Shown here: positions 36,504 through 46,947 of the stretch, one piece after another
Position numbering within the stretch: position 1 is the stretch's first letter
How the letters are laid out: each line of letters begins with the position of its first letter
Assembly: GCA_965218495.1 (NCBI GenBank)
Contig: OZ244626.1
Span: 2,790,001 to 2,854,000, forward strand
Direction of reading: 5' to 3'
Length of the DNA stretch: 64,000 nucleotides
Source: G965218495 sp965218495
Lineage (GTDB): Bacteria > Bacteroidota > Rhodothermia > Rhodothermales > Bin80
Made by a program: the position numbers and the translations under genes
Notes under the pieces: model-generated
The model's database searches: none
What the model was told of the DNA's origin: nothing
What the model saw: only the letters and a program-made list of their open reading frames with translations

Positions 36504-37045
36504 TGGATATACTACGACTGATCATAGACTATACGTCGGCCTTTGTCCTCCCCGCGATCATCGTGGGATTCCCGCTCTATGGGATGATCAAGAAGGTTCG
36601 CGTCTACGAAGAATTCGTCGAAGGCGCCAAAGAGGGCTTTGGCGTTGCCGTCATGATAATCCCCTATCTCATCGCGATCCTCTTTGCGATCGGGATGTTT
36701 CGGGCAAGCGGCGCGCTGGACTTCCTCACCAACGGCCTGCGCCCCATACTGAGTGTGATCGGCATCCCGGCAGAGGTTGTACCAATGGGCATCATCCGAC
36801 CCCTGACAGGCTCAGGCTCCGCTGCGGTCGTGCTGGACATGATCGGTACACATGGCGAGGACTCTATCCTCGTCAAGATGGCTGCTACCATGTTCGGATC
36901 CACGGAGACGACGTTTTATGTCATTGCCGTGTACTTCGGGGCGGTCAACATCCGCAAGACGCGGCACGCGGTGCCGGCAGGCCTGATTGCCGACATCTTC
37001 GCGATGTTTGTTGCGGTCTATGTGGTGCTGCTGCTTTTCGGCTAG
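36503..37045 (+). CDS. SpmB-like nucleoside-recognition membrane protein
   Basis: 180 residues, normal for the family. Hydrophobic helices and the motifs FVEGAKEGFGVAVMIIPYL, IRPLTGSGSAAVVLDMI and MFGSTETTFYVIAVYFGAVN identify it. The overlapping arrangement (TAATG) with the spmA-like gene indicates translational coupling and probably a two-subunit membrane complex. It converges on the CBM48 gene with only five bases between stops. Confidence 0.9.
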   Translation: MDILRLIIDYTSAFVLPAIIVGFPLYGMIKKVRVYEEFVEGAKEGFGVAVMIIPYLIAILFAIGMFRASGALDFLTNGLRPILSVIGIPAEVVPMGIIRPLTGSGSAAVVLDMIGTHGEDSILVKMAATMFGSTETTFYVIAVYFGAVNIRKTRHAVPAGLIADIFAMFVAVYVVLLLFG

Positions 37046-37050
37046 CGGCG

Positions 37051-37413
37051 CTAGAGCACGAGGACGCTGTTTTCGCTGAAGAAAGGAGTGGCGGCGGTGC
37101 CGTCTGCCTCTTCTTCGTTGCGCCAGCGCGATCCGTCTATGAGGTAGCGGAATTCTATCCTGTCGCCGGGCTTGAACGAAATGCTCTTCTTCCAGAGGCC
37201 ATGACGCTTGTCAAGCGCCATGGTATGAGCTGTCTCACTCCAGCTGTTGAAGCTCCCCGCGATCGCCACCCTGGAGGAAGCGGAGTCCACTGGCAGTGCA
37301 AAGGTGACACGTACGGACCGTCCCTTGGGGCTGATCTTCCTGGTAATCATCGGCGGTGTAATGGCTGGTGGTTGGACTGTTTCCTGCTTACGAAGGACCG
37401 AAAAAAGGTTCAC
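37051..37413 (-). CDS. CBM48/isoamylase early-set domain protein
   Basis: 120 residues. After a short N-terminal tail (about 30 residues) a single beta-sandwich domain follows: VRVTFALPVD, VAIAGSFNSWSETAH, LWKKSISFKPGDRIEFRYL, IDGSRWRNEEEADGTAATPF and SENSVLVL. This is the glycogen-binding-like CBM48/AMPK-beta fold with its conserved Trp residues. No catalytic domain or signal peptide is attached. Stand-alone proteins of this kind are frequent in Bacteroidota; they may bind alpha-glucans or act as regulatory partners. Its function here is unknown. Confidence 0.85.
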   Translation of the reverse strand: MNLFSVLRKQETVQPPAITPPMITRKISPKGRSVRVTFALPVDSASSRVAIAGSFNSWSETAHTMALDKRHGLWKKSISFKPGDRIEFRYLIDGSRWRNEEEADGTAATPFFSENSVLVL

Positions 37414-37578
37414 CTGGCAAGCGCTTCCATGCCGCCGGATTCACCTCATCTTAACGGCTTGATGCTCCCGGCACTCATTTTTGGTGCGTTTTGGCTAAAC
37501 TTAGGCGTAAACATGTCACAACCCACTAACGTGACGTCCTTGACGCGACGCCTCACCCAGCACCTCTGCCGTTACCGA

Positions 37579-38601
37579 ATGACTTTTCGCAGATGGCTCC
37601 TCATCGTCTTGCTCCTATGCGTAGTCCCACAGCGTGCGCGAGCACAGAATAGCCCCCATGGTAAGTTCCAGTTCGTCCACGCGCTCGTGGACATTGGTCC
37701 AGTGGACCTTTACGTGAACGGAGATCCCTTCGCCACGGGTGTGGCCTACCAGTCCGCGACACAGTTTCAGACTCTCATCATCGGCCAGCACAGGGTCACC
37801 ATGTTCCTTGCGGGTACCGACACCACGGGCTTGGCGCCGCTGGCCCAGGGAGTAATGACCGTAAGCTCAAATGACCGCGGCATCCTGGCCGCTATCGGGC
37901 ACGCAGATGAACCGCGCCTGATTTTGCGAAAGGGAGTCCGCGAACATGCAAATTCGCAATTCGTAGAGCTATTCCTTATCCATGGCGCGCCTGATGCTGG
38001 GCCGGTTGACCTGCGACTGCGCGACCCCTTTGATAACAACAGGATAGTCAGGCTGCTGTTCAACAATTTCGGCTACGCACGCACAAGCACATACACACGC
38101 ATCGCACTGCAGGGCTACAACTACGAGGTTGTCCAGTCCTCTAGCGACGTGATAATTGGCACGTTCTTCCTGAATCTGAGCGGCTTTTCAAACCGCAGCG
38201 GTGTGGTAATCACCTCGGGCCGCGGCACTTCGTCCGGCGAAGGGTTTTCAATTGTCGGCATTGATACCGACGGAACTGTGTACGAGCCCTATGTCACGAC
38301 CAGAACCACCACCGAAGTGCCGAAGCGGGACGCCGTTGCTAGTGCCTATCCGAATCCCTTCAGTGAGGCGGTACAAGTACCATATGCAGTAGGACAACCC
38401 GCCCACATCACGCTCCGCATCGTCAATATGCAGGGGCGCACCGTGATCACGCTGCACGACGGATGGCATGCAGCCGGCATCTTCGACACTACGTGGGACG
38501 GCCGCACCGCTACAGGGGCACCCGCACCCAGCGGCCTGTACCTTTTGCAGCATGTCGGCCCCAATGGAGCCCTCACGAAGCGGATGGTACTCGCACGCTA
38601 G
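37579..38601 (+). CDS. Secreted DUF4397 protein with T9SS sorting domain
   Basis: 340 residues from the ATG at 37579, which starts a clear signal peptide (MTFRRWLLIVLLLCVVPQRA); an in-frame ATG at 37513 would bury it behind 22 residues. Two DUF4397-type repeats follow: GKFQFVHALVDIGPVDLYVN and VELFLIHGAPDAGPVDLRL. The C-terminal domain has SAYPNPFSEAVQVPYAV, LRIVNMQGRTVITL and SGLYLLQHV and ends RMVLAR, the usual T9SS type A sorting signal. The protein is probably exported and anchored at or released from the cell surface. DUF4397 has no known activity. Confidence 0.88.
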   Translation: MTFRRWLLIVLLLCVVPQRARAQNSPHGKFQFVHALVDIGPVDLYVNGDPFATGVAYQSATQFQTLIIGQHRVTMFLAGTDTTGLAPLAQGVMTVSSNDRGILAAIGHADEPRLILRKGVREHANSQFVELFLIHGAPDAGPVDLRLRDPFDNNRIVRLLFNNFGYARTSTYTRIALQGYNYEVVQSSSDVIIGTFFLNLSGFSNRSGVVITSGRGTSSGEGFSIVGIDTDGTVYEPYVTTRTTTEVPKRDAVASAYPNPFSEAVQVPYAVGQPAHITLRIVNMQGRTVITLHDGWHAAGIFDTTWDGRTATGAPAPSGLYLLQHVGPNGALTKRMVLAR

Positions 38602-38734
38602 GCTCCTGGCCTCGCGCAGGATGCATGTGCTTGTCGAGTGATTTCCGCCGCCAGCAGCATGGTGGAAGGCGAGAGAAGCCGGCGCTGGCATCTAGCCAGC
38701 AGGAATTATCGGCAACGGCTGCCTGGCGCGCCAA

Positions 38735-38771
38735 GCCGCACCTGGGGCCCGCCGCGGACCCCAGGTGCGGC
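38735..38771. terminator. Strong hairpin between convergent genes
   Basis: A perfect 13-bp stem (GCCGCACCTGGGG paired with CCCCAGGTGCGGC) with an 11-base loop lies 12 bases before the stop of the metalloprotease and 133 bases after the DUF4397 gene. It could act in both directions. No T-run follows on either side. Confidence 0.5.
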
Positions 38772-38782
38772 GGCAGCTCATG

Positions 38783-41254
38783 CTAGTCGTCCGCGTCGAG
38801 GATATCGTCGATACGAGCGTCGATATCTTCCAGGTGCAGGCGTGTCATGCGATCCCGCGTGCGGGCTATGGCGCGCCGGACATCCCGCTGCAACGTCTTT
38901 AGCTCCCCACGTGCATAGGCAACCAGGTCTGACTGGCTCATGTCAATGTTTGCCATGCCAAAGCTGGCAAAGATCGACGGCAAAGACCCGGGCTGCGTAG
39001 TCATCAGGTACTCAAGGCGCTCAAGGTGCCCGCGCTGCAAGGAGCGCCTATACGGTGAGATGGCCTCGCCCCTGCCTAGCTCACCCCAGATCCCTGTACG
39101 CAGGCCGGACAGCAGCTCGGCTACCGTATATGTATCCTCACCCCCAAGGGCTTCAGTCTCCAGCATGCGCCCAAGACGATACGGGTCTAGCAGGTTGTTG
39201 ACCGCGCCGACCTGGTATCCCCGAATCCGATTCATGGCGCCTACGCCTTCAATACGGCGCAAGACATCGTGGTCGATCAGCCACTCGGGTGTGGTAAACA
39301 CTTCGCGGTGAAGCCACTCCATAGTCGCCTCCTGGCGCTCCTCTGGCACGGGCGTGAATACAAGCCCGTCCTGATCATAGGTCTTGAAGTTTTCGTAGTA
39401 GCCACCGATGTTGCGCAATACGTGCCCTACGTAGCGGTACCACTGAGTGGCTACCTGTCCGTAGAGCTCGTTGAGATCGCCGTAGTCCTTCGCATCCTCC
39501 GCGGTCCATTCTACAAGCTGGTCGAGGATGACCTTCAGGTTGGCGATGCCGTAGTCGCTGGCCTTCACCGCATCGTCCCCCAGATCTTCGTTTTGGGAAC
39601 GTGGATCCACGATAATGCCCTGTCTGCCGTAGAAGTACAGCGGATCACCTGCACGCTCTTTGACCCAGGTGTTCAATACGGTGCGTTCGTCATCCGGCGA
39701 TTCGGCCTCTGGCAGCACCGTATAGCCCCACTTCACCGCCCACTGGTCATACGTGCCCACGTCAGGCATAAGGCTGGTAACGCCGTCTCCAGGCTGTGCG
39801 ACGTAATTGAAGCGGGCGTAATCCATGATGGAGGGCGCGGTGCCGTTGGCATCTGTGAAGGAGGGCGACCTAAGCGAGTCTACGGGATAGGCATAGCTCG
39901 ATCCCCAGTTGTGGGGTAAACCCAGCGTATGCCCGACCTCGTGTGCAGACACGAAGCGGATCAGGCGGCCCATTACCTCGTCTTTGAATTTCACGCCGCG
40001 CGCGTCCGGGTTGACAGCTGCGGTCTGCACGAAGAACCAGTTCCGTAGGAGGTTCATCACATTGTGAAACCATCCTATGTCGCTTTCGAGGATCTCGCCC
40101 GTTCGCGGGTCGTGCACGTGCGGCCCGAATGCGTTTTGGACGCTGGAAGAAAAGTAGCGGATGACGCTATAGCGCACATCTTCCGGGCTGAATTCCGGAT
40201 CCTCTTCCATCGACGGCGGATCCTTCGCCATGATGGCGTTTTTGAAGCCGGCATGCTCGAAGGCCTTGTTCCAATCCTCTACGCCCTGCTTCAGATACGG
40301 ACGCCATTTCAAAGGAGTGGCCGGGTCGATGTAGTATACGATAGGCTTCACCGGCTCAACAAGTTCGCCGCGCCCATATGCTTCGGGATCCGAAGGCTCC
40401 AGGCGCCACCGTGTGATGAAGCAACGCTCCTCCGCCTTCTGTGCGTCGCGCCCATAGTCGGTCATCGTCACGCTAAAGAACCCGACGCGCTGGTCACACA
40501 TCCTCGGCTGCATTTTATCCTCCGGCAACATGATCATCGACTGGTTCATCTCAACCGAGATCGTCGCGCTGGTGCTATTTGACGGCGGCTGCGCGGCATC
40601 GTAGCTCAGCACGTGCTTCACTTCAATGTTGCGAGGAAAACTCTTGACCGAGGTGATGAAGGTCCGCTCCTTGTCCAGACGGCGCACCTTGTACGCCTCG
40701 CGCTGGCCCGAGCTCAGGCCCAGCGGAGCGATGTCGTCTGTGAACAAGCTGGTCACGTCAATCACCGAACCCGTAGAGTCCTCATTCAGCGCCTCTATCT
40801 TGAATGACTTGAGAATGGGCTCAAAGTTCGAGTTTCGTACGGCCTCATAGATAGGCTTGTCCTCATCCGCCACGTTTTCGAAGCTGACTACGCGGAGCAG
40901 GATGTTCTTTTTGTTCTTCTCCCACCGTAAAACCTGCGTGTTGGTCTTCATGCCGCCATAGCCAATGTTGTTCGCGGTGGCGGCTATGCGGCTGACCAGG
41001 AGCACTTCGCTGCCCAGCAGCGAGTCTGGAATTTCGTAATACACCTTGTCATCAACTTGGTGTACCATGAAAAGCCCTTCGTCCGAGATGGCATCTTCCG
41101 TGACAATCTCGTCATACGCCTTCATGTCGCTCTCTTTCTCATCTTTCTTTTCCTCCTCCCCTGTAGGAGGCGACACGGCCTTCTCGGTGGTAACACATCC
41201 GGCGGCCGTAAAAAGTAGGAGTAGAAATACCCCTGTACTGCATAGCTTTTGCAT
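38783..41254 (-). CDS. Zinc-dependent metalloprotease lipoprotein (DUF5117/DUF5118 type)
   Basis: 823 residues from the ATG at 41254, which begins a lipoprotein signal (FLLLLFTAAGC); the frame is open to 41302 but that start precedes a poor signal. A Lys/Glu-rich linker follows. The zinc site HEVGHTLGLPHNWGSS is near the middle, preceded by TPLKWRPYLKQGVEDWNKAF, DVRYSVIRYFSS and DPRTGEILESDIGW. This is the pattern of the large DUF5117-type metzincin-like proteases common in Bacteroidota. The tail carries helical repeats and ends in an Asp-rich stretch (DIDARIDDILDADD). It probably acts on the outside of a membrane. Substrates are unknown. Confidence 0.92.
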   Translation of the reverse strand: MQKLCSTGVFLLLLFTAAGCVTTEKAVSPPTGEEEKKDEKESDMKAYDEIVTEDAISDEGLFMVHQVDDKVYYEIPDSLLGSEVLLVSRIAATANNIGYGGMKTNTQVLRWEKNKKNILLRVVSFENVADEDKPIYEAVRNSNFEPILKSFKIEALNEDSTGSVIDVTSLFTDDIAPLGLSSGQREAYKVRRLDKERTFITSVKSFPRNIEVKHVLSYDAAQPPSNSTSATISVEMNQSMIMLPEDKMQPRMCDQRVGFFSVTMTDYGRDAQKAEERCFITRWRLEPSDPEAYGRGELVEPVKPIVYYIDPATPLKWRPYLKQGVEDWNKAFEHAGFKNAIMAKDPPSMEEDPEFSPEDVRYSVIRYFSSSVQNAFGPHVHDPRTGEILESDIGWFHNVMNLLRNWFFVQTAAVNPDARGVKFKDEVMGRLIRFVSAHEVGHTLGLPHNWGSSYAYPVDSLRSPSFTDANGTAPSIMDYARFNYVAQPGDGVTSLMPDVGTYDQWAVKWGYTVLPEAESPDDERTVLNTWVKERAGDPLYFYGRQGIIVDPRSQNEDLGDDAVKASDYGIANLKVILDQLVEWTAEDAKDYGDLNELYGQVATQWYRYVGHVLRNIGGYYENFKTYDQDGLVFTPVPEERQEATMEWLHREVFTTPEWLIDHDVLRRIEGVGAMNRIRGYQVGAVNNLLDPYRLGRMLETEALGGEDTYTVAELLSGLRTGIWGELGRGEAISPYRRSLQRGHLERLEYLMTTQPGSLPSIFASFGMANIDMSQSDLVAYARGELKTLQRDVRRAIARTRDRMTRLHLEDIDARIDDILDADD

Positions 41255-41337
41255 GATATTGGGAGCTGCTAGTAGTGAATCGGGTAGGTTAATATGCGGC
41301 ATTCCGAGTTATTTGACTCGCTCGTTTTGGTGAATTC

Positions 41338-42615
41338 CTAGCGCGTAAATCCGTGCTGAAACGCCAGCAATCGATCGGTGCTGTACGAGGAGTCACGGTA
41401 GTAGACCAGCGCTGTGTACTGGTTGTCCACACGCGGCAAGCGGGCGTGCAATGCGCGCCGCACATTCGAGTTTGGCGAGGTATACTGGTACTCATATTCA
41501 CCTTGCTTGATGAGTAGCGATCCTTCATAGCGTCCCTGGTCCGCTACCCAGCGCAGCTGACGGCCCAAGTCGATGCGCCACCCGTTAAAACTGCCGGCAA
41601 TGTAGACGCCGCCGGGTAGCCGCGTTTCGTCGGGCGGCACAAATCTGAATTGAACGCGAGCATACTCTGCTTCGGTGTCTGGATCCCCAGCGGTGTGGGC
41701 GCCTGAAATCACGGACTGACCACTTAAGAGCGGGTCTGCACTCGTACTGGGAAAGCGTGCATAGTCCGGCTGAAGCATCACCTCAAACGGCGATGTGTCA
41801 AAGCCTATACGTTCTATGTGGCCCCCCGGCTTTAGCCGCCGCAGATCCACGTAGTAGTCTCCTTCCTGCGGGAGAAAAGCCTCGTCCGGTTCCAGATAGA
41901 AAAGCAGATCCGGCTGTACCGTCAGGGAGGGCCGCTCGCTGCACCGCGGAGCCTTGTACTGGCCATTGCGGATAAAGCACACGCTGTAGTCGAATACGTT
42001 GCCGCCAAGTTGGGACGGCGGCGTAAAGCGCAAGAGCGGCTGGACAGATGGCAACGATTGACTCCCGGCAAGCAGGTTCTGCAGATCCAGGGTCATCGGG
42101 CCAATGTCCTCCGCAACGTAGAATGGCCGCTCAAAGAGAATCTCATCCTCTAGCCCTTGCTCCGTCACGCGCAGTATGTAGTTGCCACTCAGCTGGAACC
42201 CGATGCTGCCGTTGGGAAAGGCGTACGTGTAGTGGGTGTAGCGCACTTGCGTGCCGGTTGACATGTCGTAGTCAAACAGGTCATCGCGGTGAAACGAGGT
42301 GAGGTATTCGCTGCGCCCAAGGTCACGTTGCCACTCCCGGTTGGCGTGAAAGAAGTATATCGACAGCGGACGCGCCGCCTGCCCCATCAGGTCAAACTCC
42401 AGGGTGAGGGACGTCCCGTCACCTATCCGAAGTATCGGGAGCGCATTTTCCTGCCTAGCATACAGCTGCACGGTGCGAACTTCGTCGACGGGCGGCAAAA
42501 ATGCCAGCTCAGCCGCTCTGGGTACAGGTGCGCGCTTACGCTGGGTTTCTGGGGGTGCAGCGCACGCTGAAAGTACTAGACAAAGACACACGACAAATCC
42601 GCGGCAGTCCGCCAT
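41338..42615 (-). CDS. Type IX secretion system plug protein (DUF5103) lipoprotein
   Basis: 425 residues from the ATG at 42615 (MADCRGFVVCLCLVLSAC, a lipoprotein signal); a frame extension to 42678 is possible but would displace the signal. Motifs include VRTVQLYARQENALPILRIG, LEFDLMGQAARPLSIYFFHA, NREWQRDLGRSEYLTSFHRD, FPNGSIGFQLSGNYILRV, VYIAGSFNGWRI and GEYEYQYTSPN. These match DUF5103, which in characterised systems plugs the T9SS (SprA) pore from the periplasmic side. It supports an active T9SS in this organism. Confidence 0.88.
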   Translation of the reverse strand: MADCRGFVVCLCLVLSACAAPPETQRKRAPVPRAAELAFLPPVDEVRTVQLYARQENALPILRIGDGTSLTLEFDLMGQAARPLSIYFFHANREWQRDLGRSEYLTSFHRDDLFDYDMSTGTQVRYTHYTYAFPNGSIGFQLSGNYILRVTEQGLEDEILFERPFYVAEDIGPMTLDLQNLLAGSQSLPSVQPLLRFTPPSQLGGNVFDYSVCFIRNGQYKAPRCSERPSLTVQPDLLFYLEPDEAFLPQEGDYYVDLRRLKPGGHIERIGFDTSPFEVMLQPDYARFPSTSADPLLSGQSVISGAHTAGDPDTEAEYARVQFRFVPPDETRLPGGVYIAGSFNGWRIDLGRQLRWVADQGRYEGSLLIKQGEYEYQYTSPNSNVRRALHARLPRVDNQYTALVYYRDSSYSTDRLLAFQHGFTR

Positions 42616-43027
42616 GTGCGTGCGGCTGAAGAGCTTTACGAAATTATGACAGCCTAAAAGGTAGAGAAATGCAGCCAAAACCGGCTAGGAATAACGGTCG
42701 TTGCGCCGCATATTTTGAAGCGATACGCCTCGTTAACCAGTCCAATGGAGACTGTTCGCGAAAACTTTAGTACAGTCTGCAACCGGTTGATCCGAATCGC
42801 GTGAATTGCGCGAGATCACAAGCGAATTCCCGGCCCACTATGAGTTAGGCGTGCCTGTGCCTTATTTTCGGACTGGATCCGCGGCACGCATGTTGCACCC
42901 GCTAGAGCGCAGTGAACCGTACTGCTGCACCAAGAGCGCATGATACATTCGTCCTGATTGTGCTGCGCGCGCAGCGCTGCTTAGACACAGGACCCACTTC
43001 TTGCACGACGCCCTTAAAGGGATCACT
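42616..43027. other. Divergent intergenic region upstream of dnaE
   Basis: 412 bases between the T9SS plug gene and dnaE should contain the promoters of both. A plausible ribosome binding site (AAAGGG) lies about eight bases before the dnaE ATG. I could not identify a promoter with confidence. Confidence 0.4.
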
Positions 43028-46000
43028 ATGAGCAGCTTCTGCCACCTTCACTGTCATACCTCTTTCTCTCTGCTGGATGGCGCAGCGCGTATCGATACGC
43101 TAGTCAGCAAGGCGGTCGAGCTGGGCATGCCGGCGCTCGGTATCACCGACCATGGCAACCTGTACGGCGTCCCGGAATTCTACTTTTCCGCCAAGAGCGC
43201 GGGCATTGCGCCCGTTATAGGGTGCGAATTCTACCTGTGCGACTCGCCGATGGGCGAACGAAGAGACGCCAAGCGATACCATCAGGTGCTTTGGGCGAAG
43301 TCCGAAGAAGGCTACAGAAACCTGCTCGCACTCTCTTCACGGTCCTTCCTCGAAGGCTTTTACTACAAACCGCGCATAGACTTTGACACGCTGGCCCGCC
43401 ACAGCAGCGGGCTTGTGGCTACCACCTGCTGCCTTCAAGGCCAGGTGCCCCAGACGCTGCTGCAGGACAAGGAAAAGGAAGCCCGCACCTTGTTTGAGCA
43501 GTATCGCGAGGCTTTTGGCGAGGACTACTACATAGAGCTGCAGAACCATGGGCTGCAGGATCAGCAGCGCGTCAATGCGATCCTGGTGCGGTGGGCGCAG
43601 GAGCTGGGGGTACGCACCGTGGCAACCAACGATGTGCATTATGTGGCACAACAGGACAGCGAGGCGCAGGATGTGCTGCTGTGCCTGCAGACGGGCAAAG
43701 ATTTTAGCGACCCAACCCGTTTGCGGTTCGAAGGCGATCAGTACTACCTGAAAAATGCCGTGGAAATGAAGCAGGCCATGGCGTTCCTGCCCGGCACCCT
43801 GCAGCAGCAGTCGCTTGAGACATCGCTGGAGATCGCTGAGAAATGCCGGTTCGAACTTAGTACCGGCAAACTCCTGATGCCGCACTACCCTTTGCCGGCC
43901 GAGTTCGGGTCCGACATGGACGCCTATCTGAAGCACATGGTGTTTGAGGGAGCGCGCAAGCGCTGGACGGACTTGAACCCGGACATAGAGACGCGCATTA
44001 ACCACGAACTGGGCATCATCGCGGAGATGGGGTATGCCGGCTACTTCCTCATCGTTGAAGACTTTACTACGGAGGCCCGGAACATGAATGTGTCCGTGGG
44101 GCCCGCCCGCGGCTCGGCCGCCAGTAGTGCCGTTGCCTACTGCTTAGGCATCACCAACATTGATCCGCTCAAGTATGACCTCCTCTTTGAGCGCTTTCTG
44201 AATCCCGAACGTGTGTCGATGCCGGACATCGACATAGACTTCGATGACCGGGGCCGTAGCAAGGTCATTGACTACGTCATTCGGAAATACGGCCGGGAAA
44301 ACGTCTGCCAGATCATCACTTTTGGCAGCATGGGCCCCAAAACCGCCATCCGTGACGTAGCGCGCGTACTGCATATTCCGCTTAGCGAAACGGATCGCAT
44401 TGCAAAGCTAATTCCCGAGGGTCCCCAGGTCACGCTGGACTCTGCGTTTGAATCCGTCAACGAGTTCCGGGCTCTGCGTAACGATCCCCGGCCGGAGATC
44501 AAAAAGCTCCTGCAGTATGCTAAAGTCCTGGAGGGATCTGCGCGCCACACCAGTGTGCATGCGGCGGGTGTCATCATCGCTCCCGGTAAGGTGCGGGACT
44601 ACATCCCTGTAGCCAAGGCCAAAAACAAGGACGCCAACAACGAAGAGGTACTGATAAGCCAGTACGACGGGAATTGGGTGGAGCGATTTGGCCTTTTAAA
44701 GATGGATCTGCTGGGCCTCTCGACACTCACCATCCTGGAAGACGCGCGCAAGATCCTTGCGAAGAGCCGAGGCATAGATCTGGACCTGAATGCCATCCCT
44801 TTGGATGACGACAAGACGTTCGAGATTTTTCGGCGAGGCGATACCACGGGCGTGTTCCAGTTTGACGGAGACGGCATGCGCCGTTGGCTGACCGAACTGA
44901 AACCCACGTGCCTGGATGACCTGATCGCCATGAATGCACTGTTCAGGCCGGGCCCCATGGACCTGATCCCGTCCTACATCCGGCGCAAGCACGGCGAAGA
45001 AAAGGCTAACTACTTGCACCCCATGCTGAAGCCGGTGCTTGAGCGCACTTTCGGGATTCCAGTGTACCAGGAACAGGTCATGCAGATGGCCCAAGTCATG
45101 GGTGGCTATACACTTGGCGGTGCAGACGTCCTGCGCCGCGCAATGGGCAAGAAGAAGAAGGCAGAAATGGCCAGGCAACGCACCATCTTTTTGGATGGAG
45201 CCACGAAGCAGGACGTAGATGCCAAGACTGCAAACGAGGTCTTTGACCTGATGGATAAGTTCGCCGGCTATGGCTTCAACAAGAGCCACAGCACGGCCTA
45301 CTCGCTTTTGGCCTATCAGACCGCTTACCTCAAGGCGAACTATGCGCCCGAGTTCATGGCGGCGGTGATGAGCCATCCGAACACTAGCGCCCGGGCGCTC
45401 AACACATTGCGCAGCGAGGCTCTTCGCCGTGGCATCAACCTCTTGCCTCCCTCAATTCACCGCAGCCATCGCCCCTTTACCGTCGAGAACGGTCACATAC
45501 GCTTCGGCCTGTGTGCCGTCAAGGGTGTCCAGCGCACGGCCATAGACGAATTGGTGCAAGCACGCAAGGCTCACGGCAAACCTCGAACCCTATATGATTT
45601 CCTGGGGAATCTTGACCTGAAGAAGGTCAACGATAAGACACTGGAAAACCTGGCCCGGGTAGGCGCACTGGACGACCTGGAAGGGCATCGCGCGCAACTC
45701 CTTAAAGCAATCAAGCCGGCCGTACAGGAGGTGCGTGACCGACAGGCACGCGAGAGGATCGGTCAGTTTTCTTTGTTTGGCGAAATGGAGAGCGAGGCCG
45801 ACATCAACCCGCCCCTGCCGATGGAGGATCCGTGGCCCGTGATGCAGCTACTCAAGGAAGAGCGTGAGCTAACTGGCATTTACATATCGGGGCACCCGCT
45901 CGACGAATTCGAAATCGAAGCACGATCCTTAGCCACTGCTGAATTGGGAGACGAATCGCTGGCCGCCCTGGAAAATGGCAGCAAGGAGGGTCGGTCCCGA

Positions 46001-46519
46001 TCGAAGCCAAAGGTGGCCTTTTGCGGCATCATCACCAAAGTGCGCTCGCGGACGACCCGCAAAAACCAGCGTATGCTGACTGCCACGCTTGAGGACTATA
46101 CCGGCACTGGTGAAATCATCATCTTCCCCAACAACGTAGCCAAGTTTGAGGCACTTGTAACCGTTGAAGCAATCGTGCTGGCCAAGGGCGACCTGCAACT
46201 CAAGGGGGGCAACGTAGAGATCCTAGCAACTGACATTTTGCCGATGCGAACGGTTCGCGAACAAAAGATTACCTCAGTTGTCGTGCGCCTGGACGCAGCG
46301 CAGACTTCTGAGGCGGATATAGCCAGCTTCCAGGGACTGTGCAAGGATAACCGCGGGCAGTGCAGCCTGTATATTGATTTGGTGGACGGACAGACTCAAG
46401 GCGGCTACTTGCGCCTTAGGAGTCGCTCAGTAATGGTCCGTCCTTCGGCCGATCTCCTCCAAGGCCTTGGGAGGCTGTTCGATGCCAAGAACGTTTCCGT
46501 AGAAGCTTCGCTCTCCTGA
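43028..46519 (+). CDS. dnaE: DNA polymerase III alpha subunit DnaE
   Basis: 1163 residues from the ATG at 43028; AAAGGG precedes it and the PHP domain starts at once (HLHCHTSFSLLDGAARIDTL). Visible features in order: PHP domain (ALGITDHGNLYG), palm with VGPARGSAASSAVAYCLGIT and the catalytic PDIDIDFDDRGR, FGSMGPKTAIRDVARV, ARHTSVHAAGVII, FRPGPMDLIPSYIRRKHGEE, VYQEQVMQMAQVMGGYTLGG, KFAGYGFNKSHSTAYSLLAY and a C-terminal OB fold (VAFCGIITKVRSRTTRKNQ). It is the replicative polymerase catalytic subunit. Length is typical. The window also encodes the primase. Confidence 0.97.
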   Translation: MSSFCHLHCHTSFSLLDGAARIDTLVSKAVELGMPALGITDHGNLYGVPEFYFSAKSAGIAPVIGCEFYLCDSPMGERRDAKRYHQVLWAKSEEGYRNLLALSSRSFLEGFYYKPRIDFDTLARHSSGLVATTCCLQGQVPQTLLQDKEKEARTLFEQYREAFGEDYYIELQNHGLQDQQRVNAILVRWAQELGVRTVATNDVHYVAQQDSEAQDVLLCLQTGKDFSDPTRLRFEGDQYYLKNAVEMKQAMAFLPGTLQQQSLETSLEIAEKCRFELSTGKLLMPHYPLPAEFGSDMDAYLKHMVFEGARKRWTDLNPDIETRINHELGIIAEMGYAGYFLIVEDFTTEARNMNVSVGPARGSAASSAVAYCLGITNIDPLKYDLLFERFLNPERVSMPDIDIDFDDRGRSKVIDYVIRKYGRENVCQIITFGSMGPKTAIRDVARVLHIPLSETDRIAKLIPEGPQVTLDSAFESVNEFRALRNDPRPEIKKLLQYAKVLEGSARHTSVHAAGVIIAPGKVRDYIPVAKAKNKDANNEEVLISQYDGNWVERFGLLKMDLLGLSTLTILEDARKILAKSRGIDLDLNAIPLDDDKTFEIFRRGDTTGVFQFDGDGMRRWLTELKPTCLDDLIAMNALFRPGPMDLIPSYIRRKHGEEKANYLHPMLKPVLERTFGIPVYQEQVMQMAQVMGGYTLGGADVLRRAMGKKKKAEMARQRTIFLDGATKQDVDAKTANEVFDLMDKFAGYGFNKSHSTAYSLLAYQTAYLKANYAPEFMAAVMSHPNTSARALNTLRSEALRRGINLLPPSIHRSHRPFTVENGHIRFGLCAVKGVQRTAIDELVQARKAHGKPRTLYDFLGNLDLKKVNDKTLENLARVGALDDLEGHRAQLLKAIKPAVQEVRDRQARERIGQFSLFGEMESEADINPPLPMEDPWPVMQLLKEERELTGIYISGHPLDEFEIEARSLATAELGDESLAALENGSKEGRSRSKPKVAFCGIITKVRSRTTRKNQRMLTATLEDYTGTGEIIIFPNNVAKFEALVTVEAIVLAKGDLQLKGGNVEILATDILPMRTVREQKITSVVVRLDAAQTSEADIASFQGLCKDNRGQCSLYIDLVDGQTQGGYLRLRSRSVMVRPSADLLQGLGRLFDAKNVSVEASLS

Positions 46520-46533
46520 AGTCACCAGCTGCT

Positions 46534-46946
<413 letters not shown>

Positions 46947-46947
<1 letters not shown>
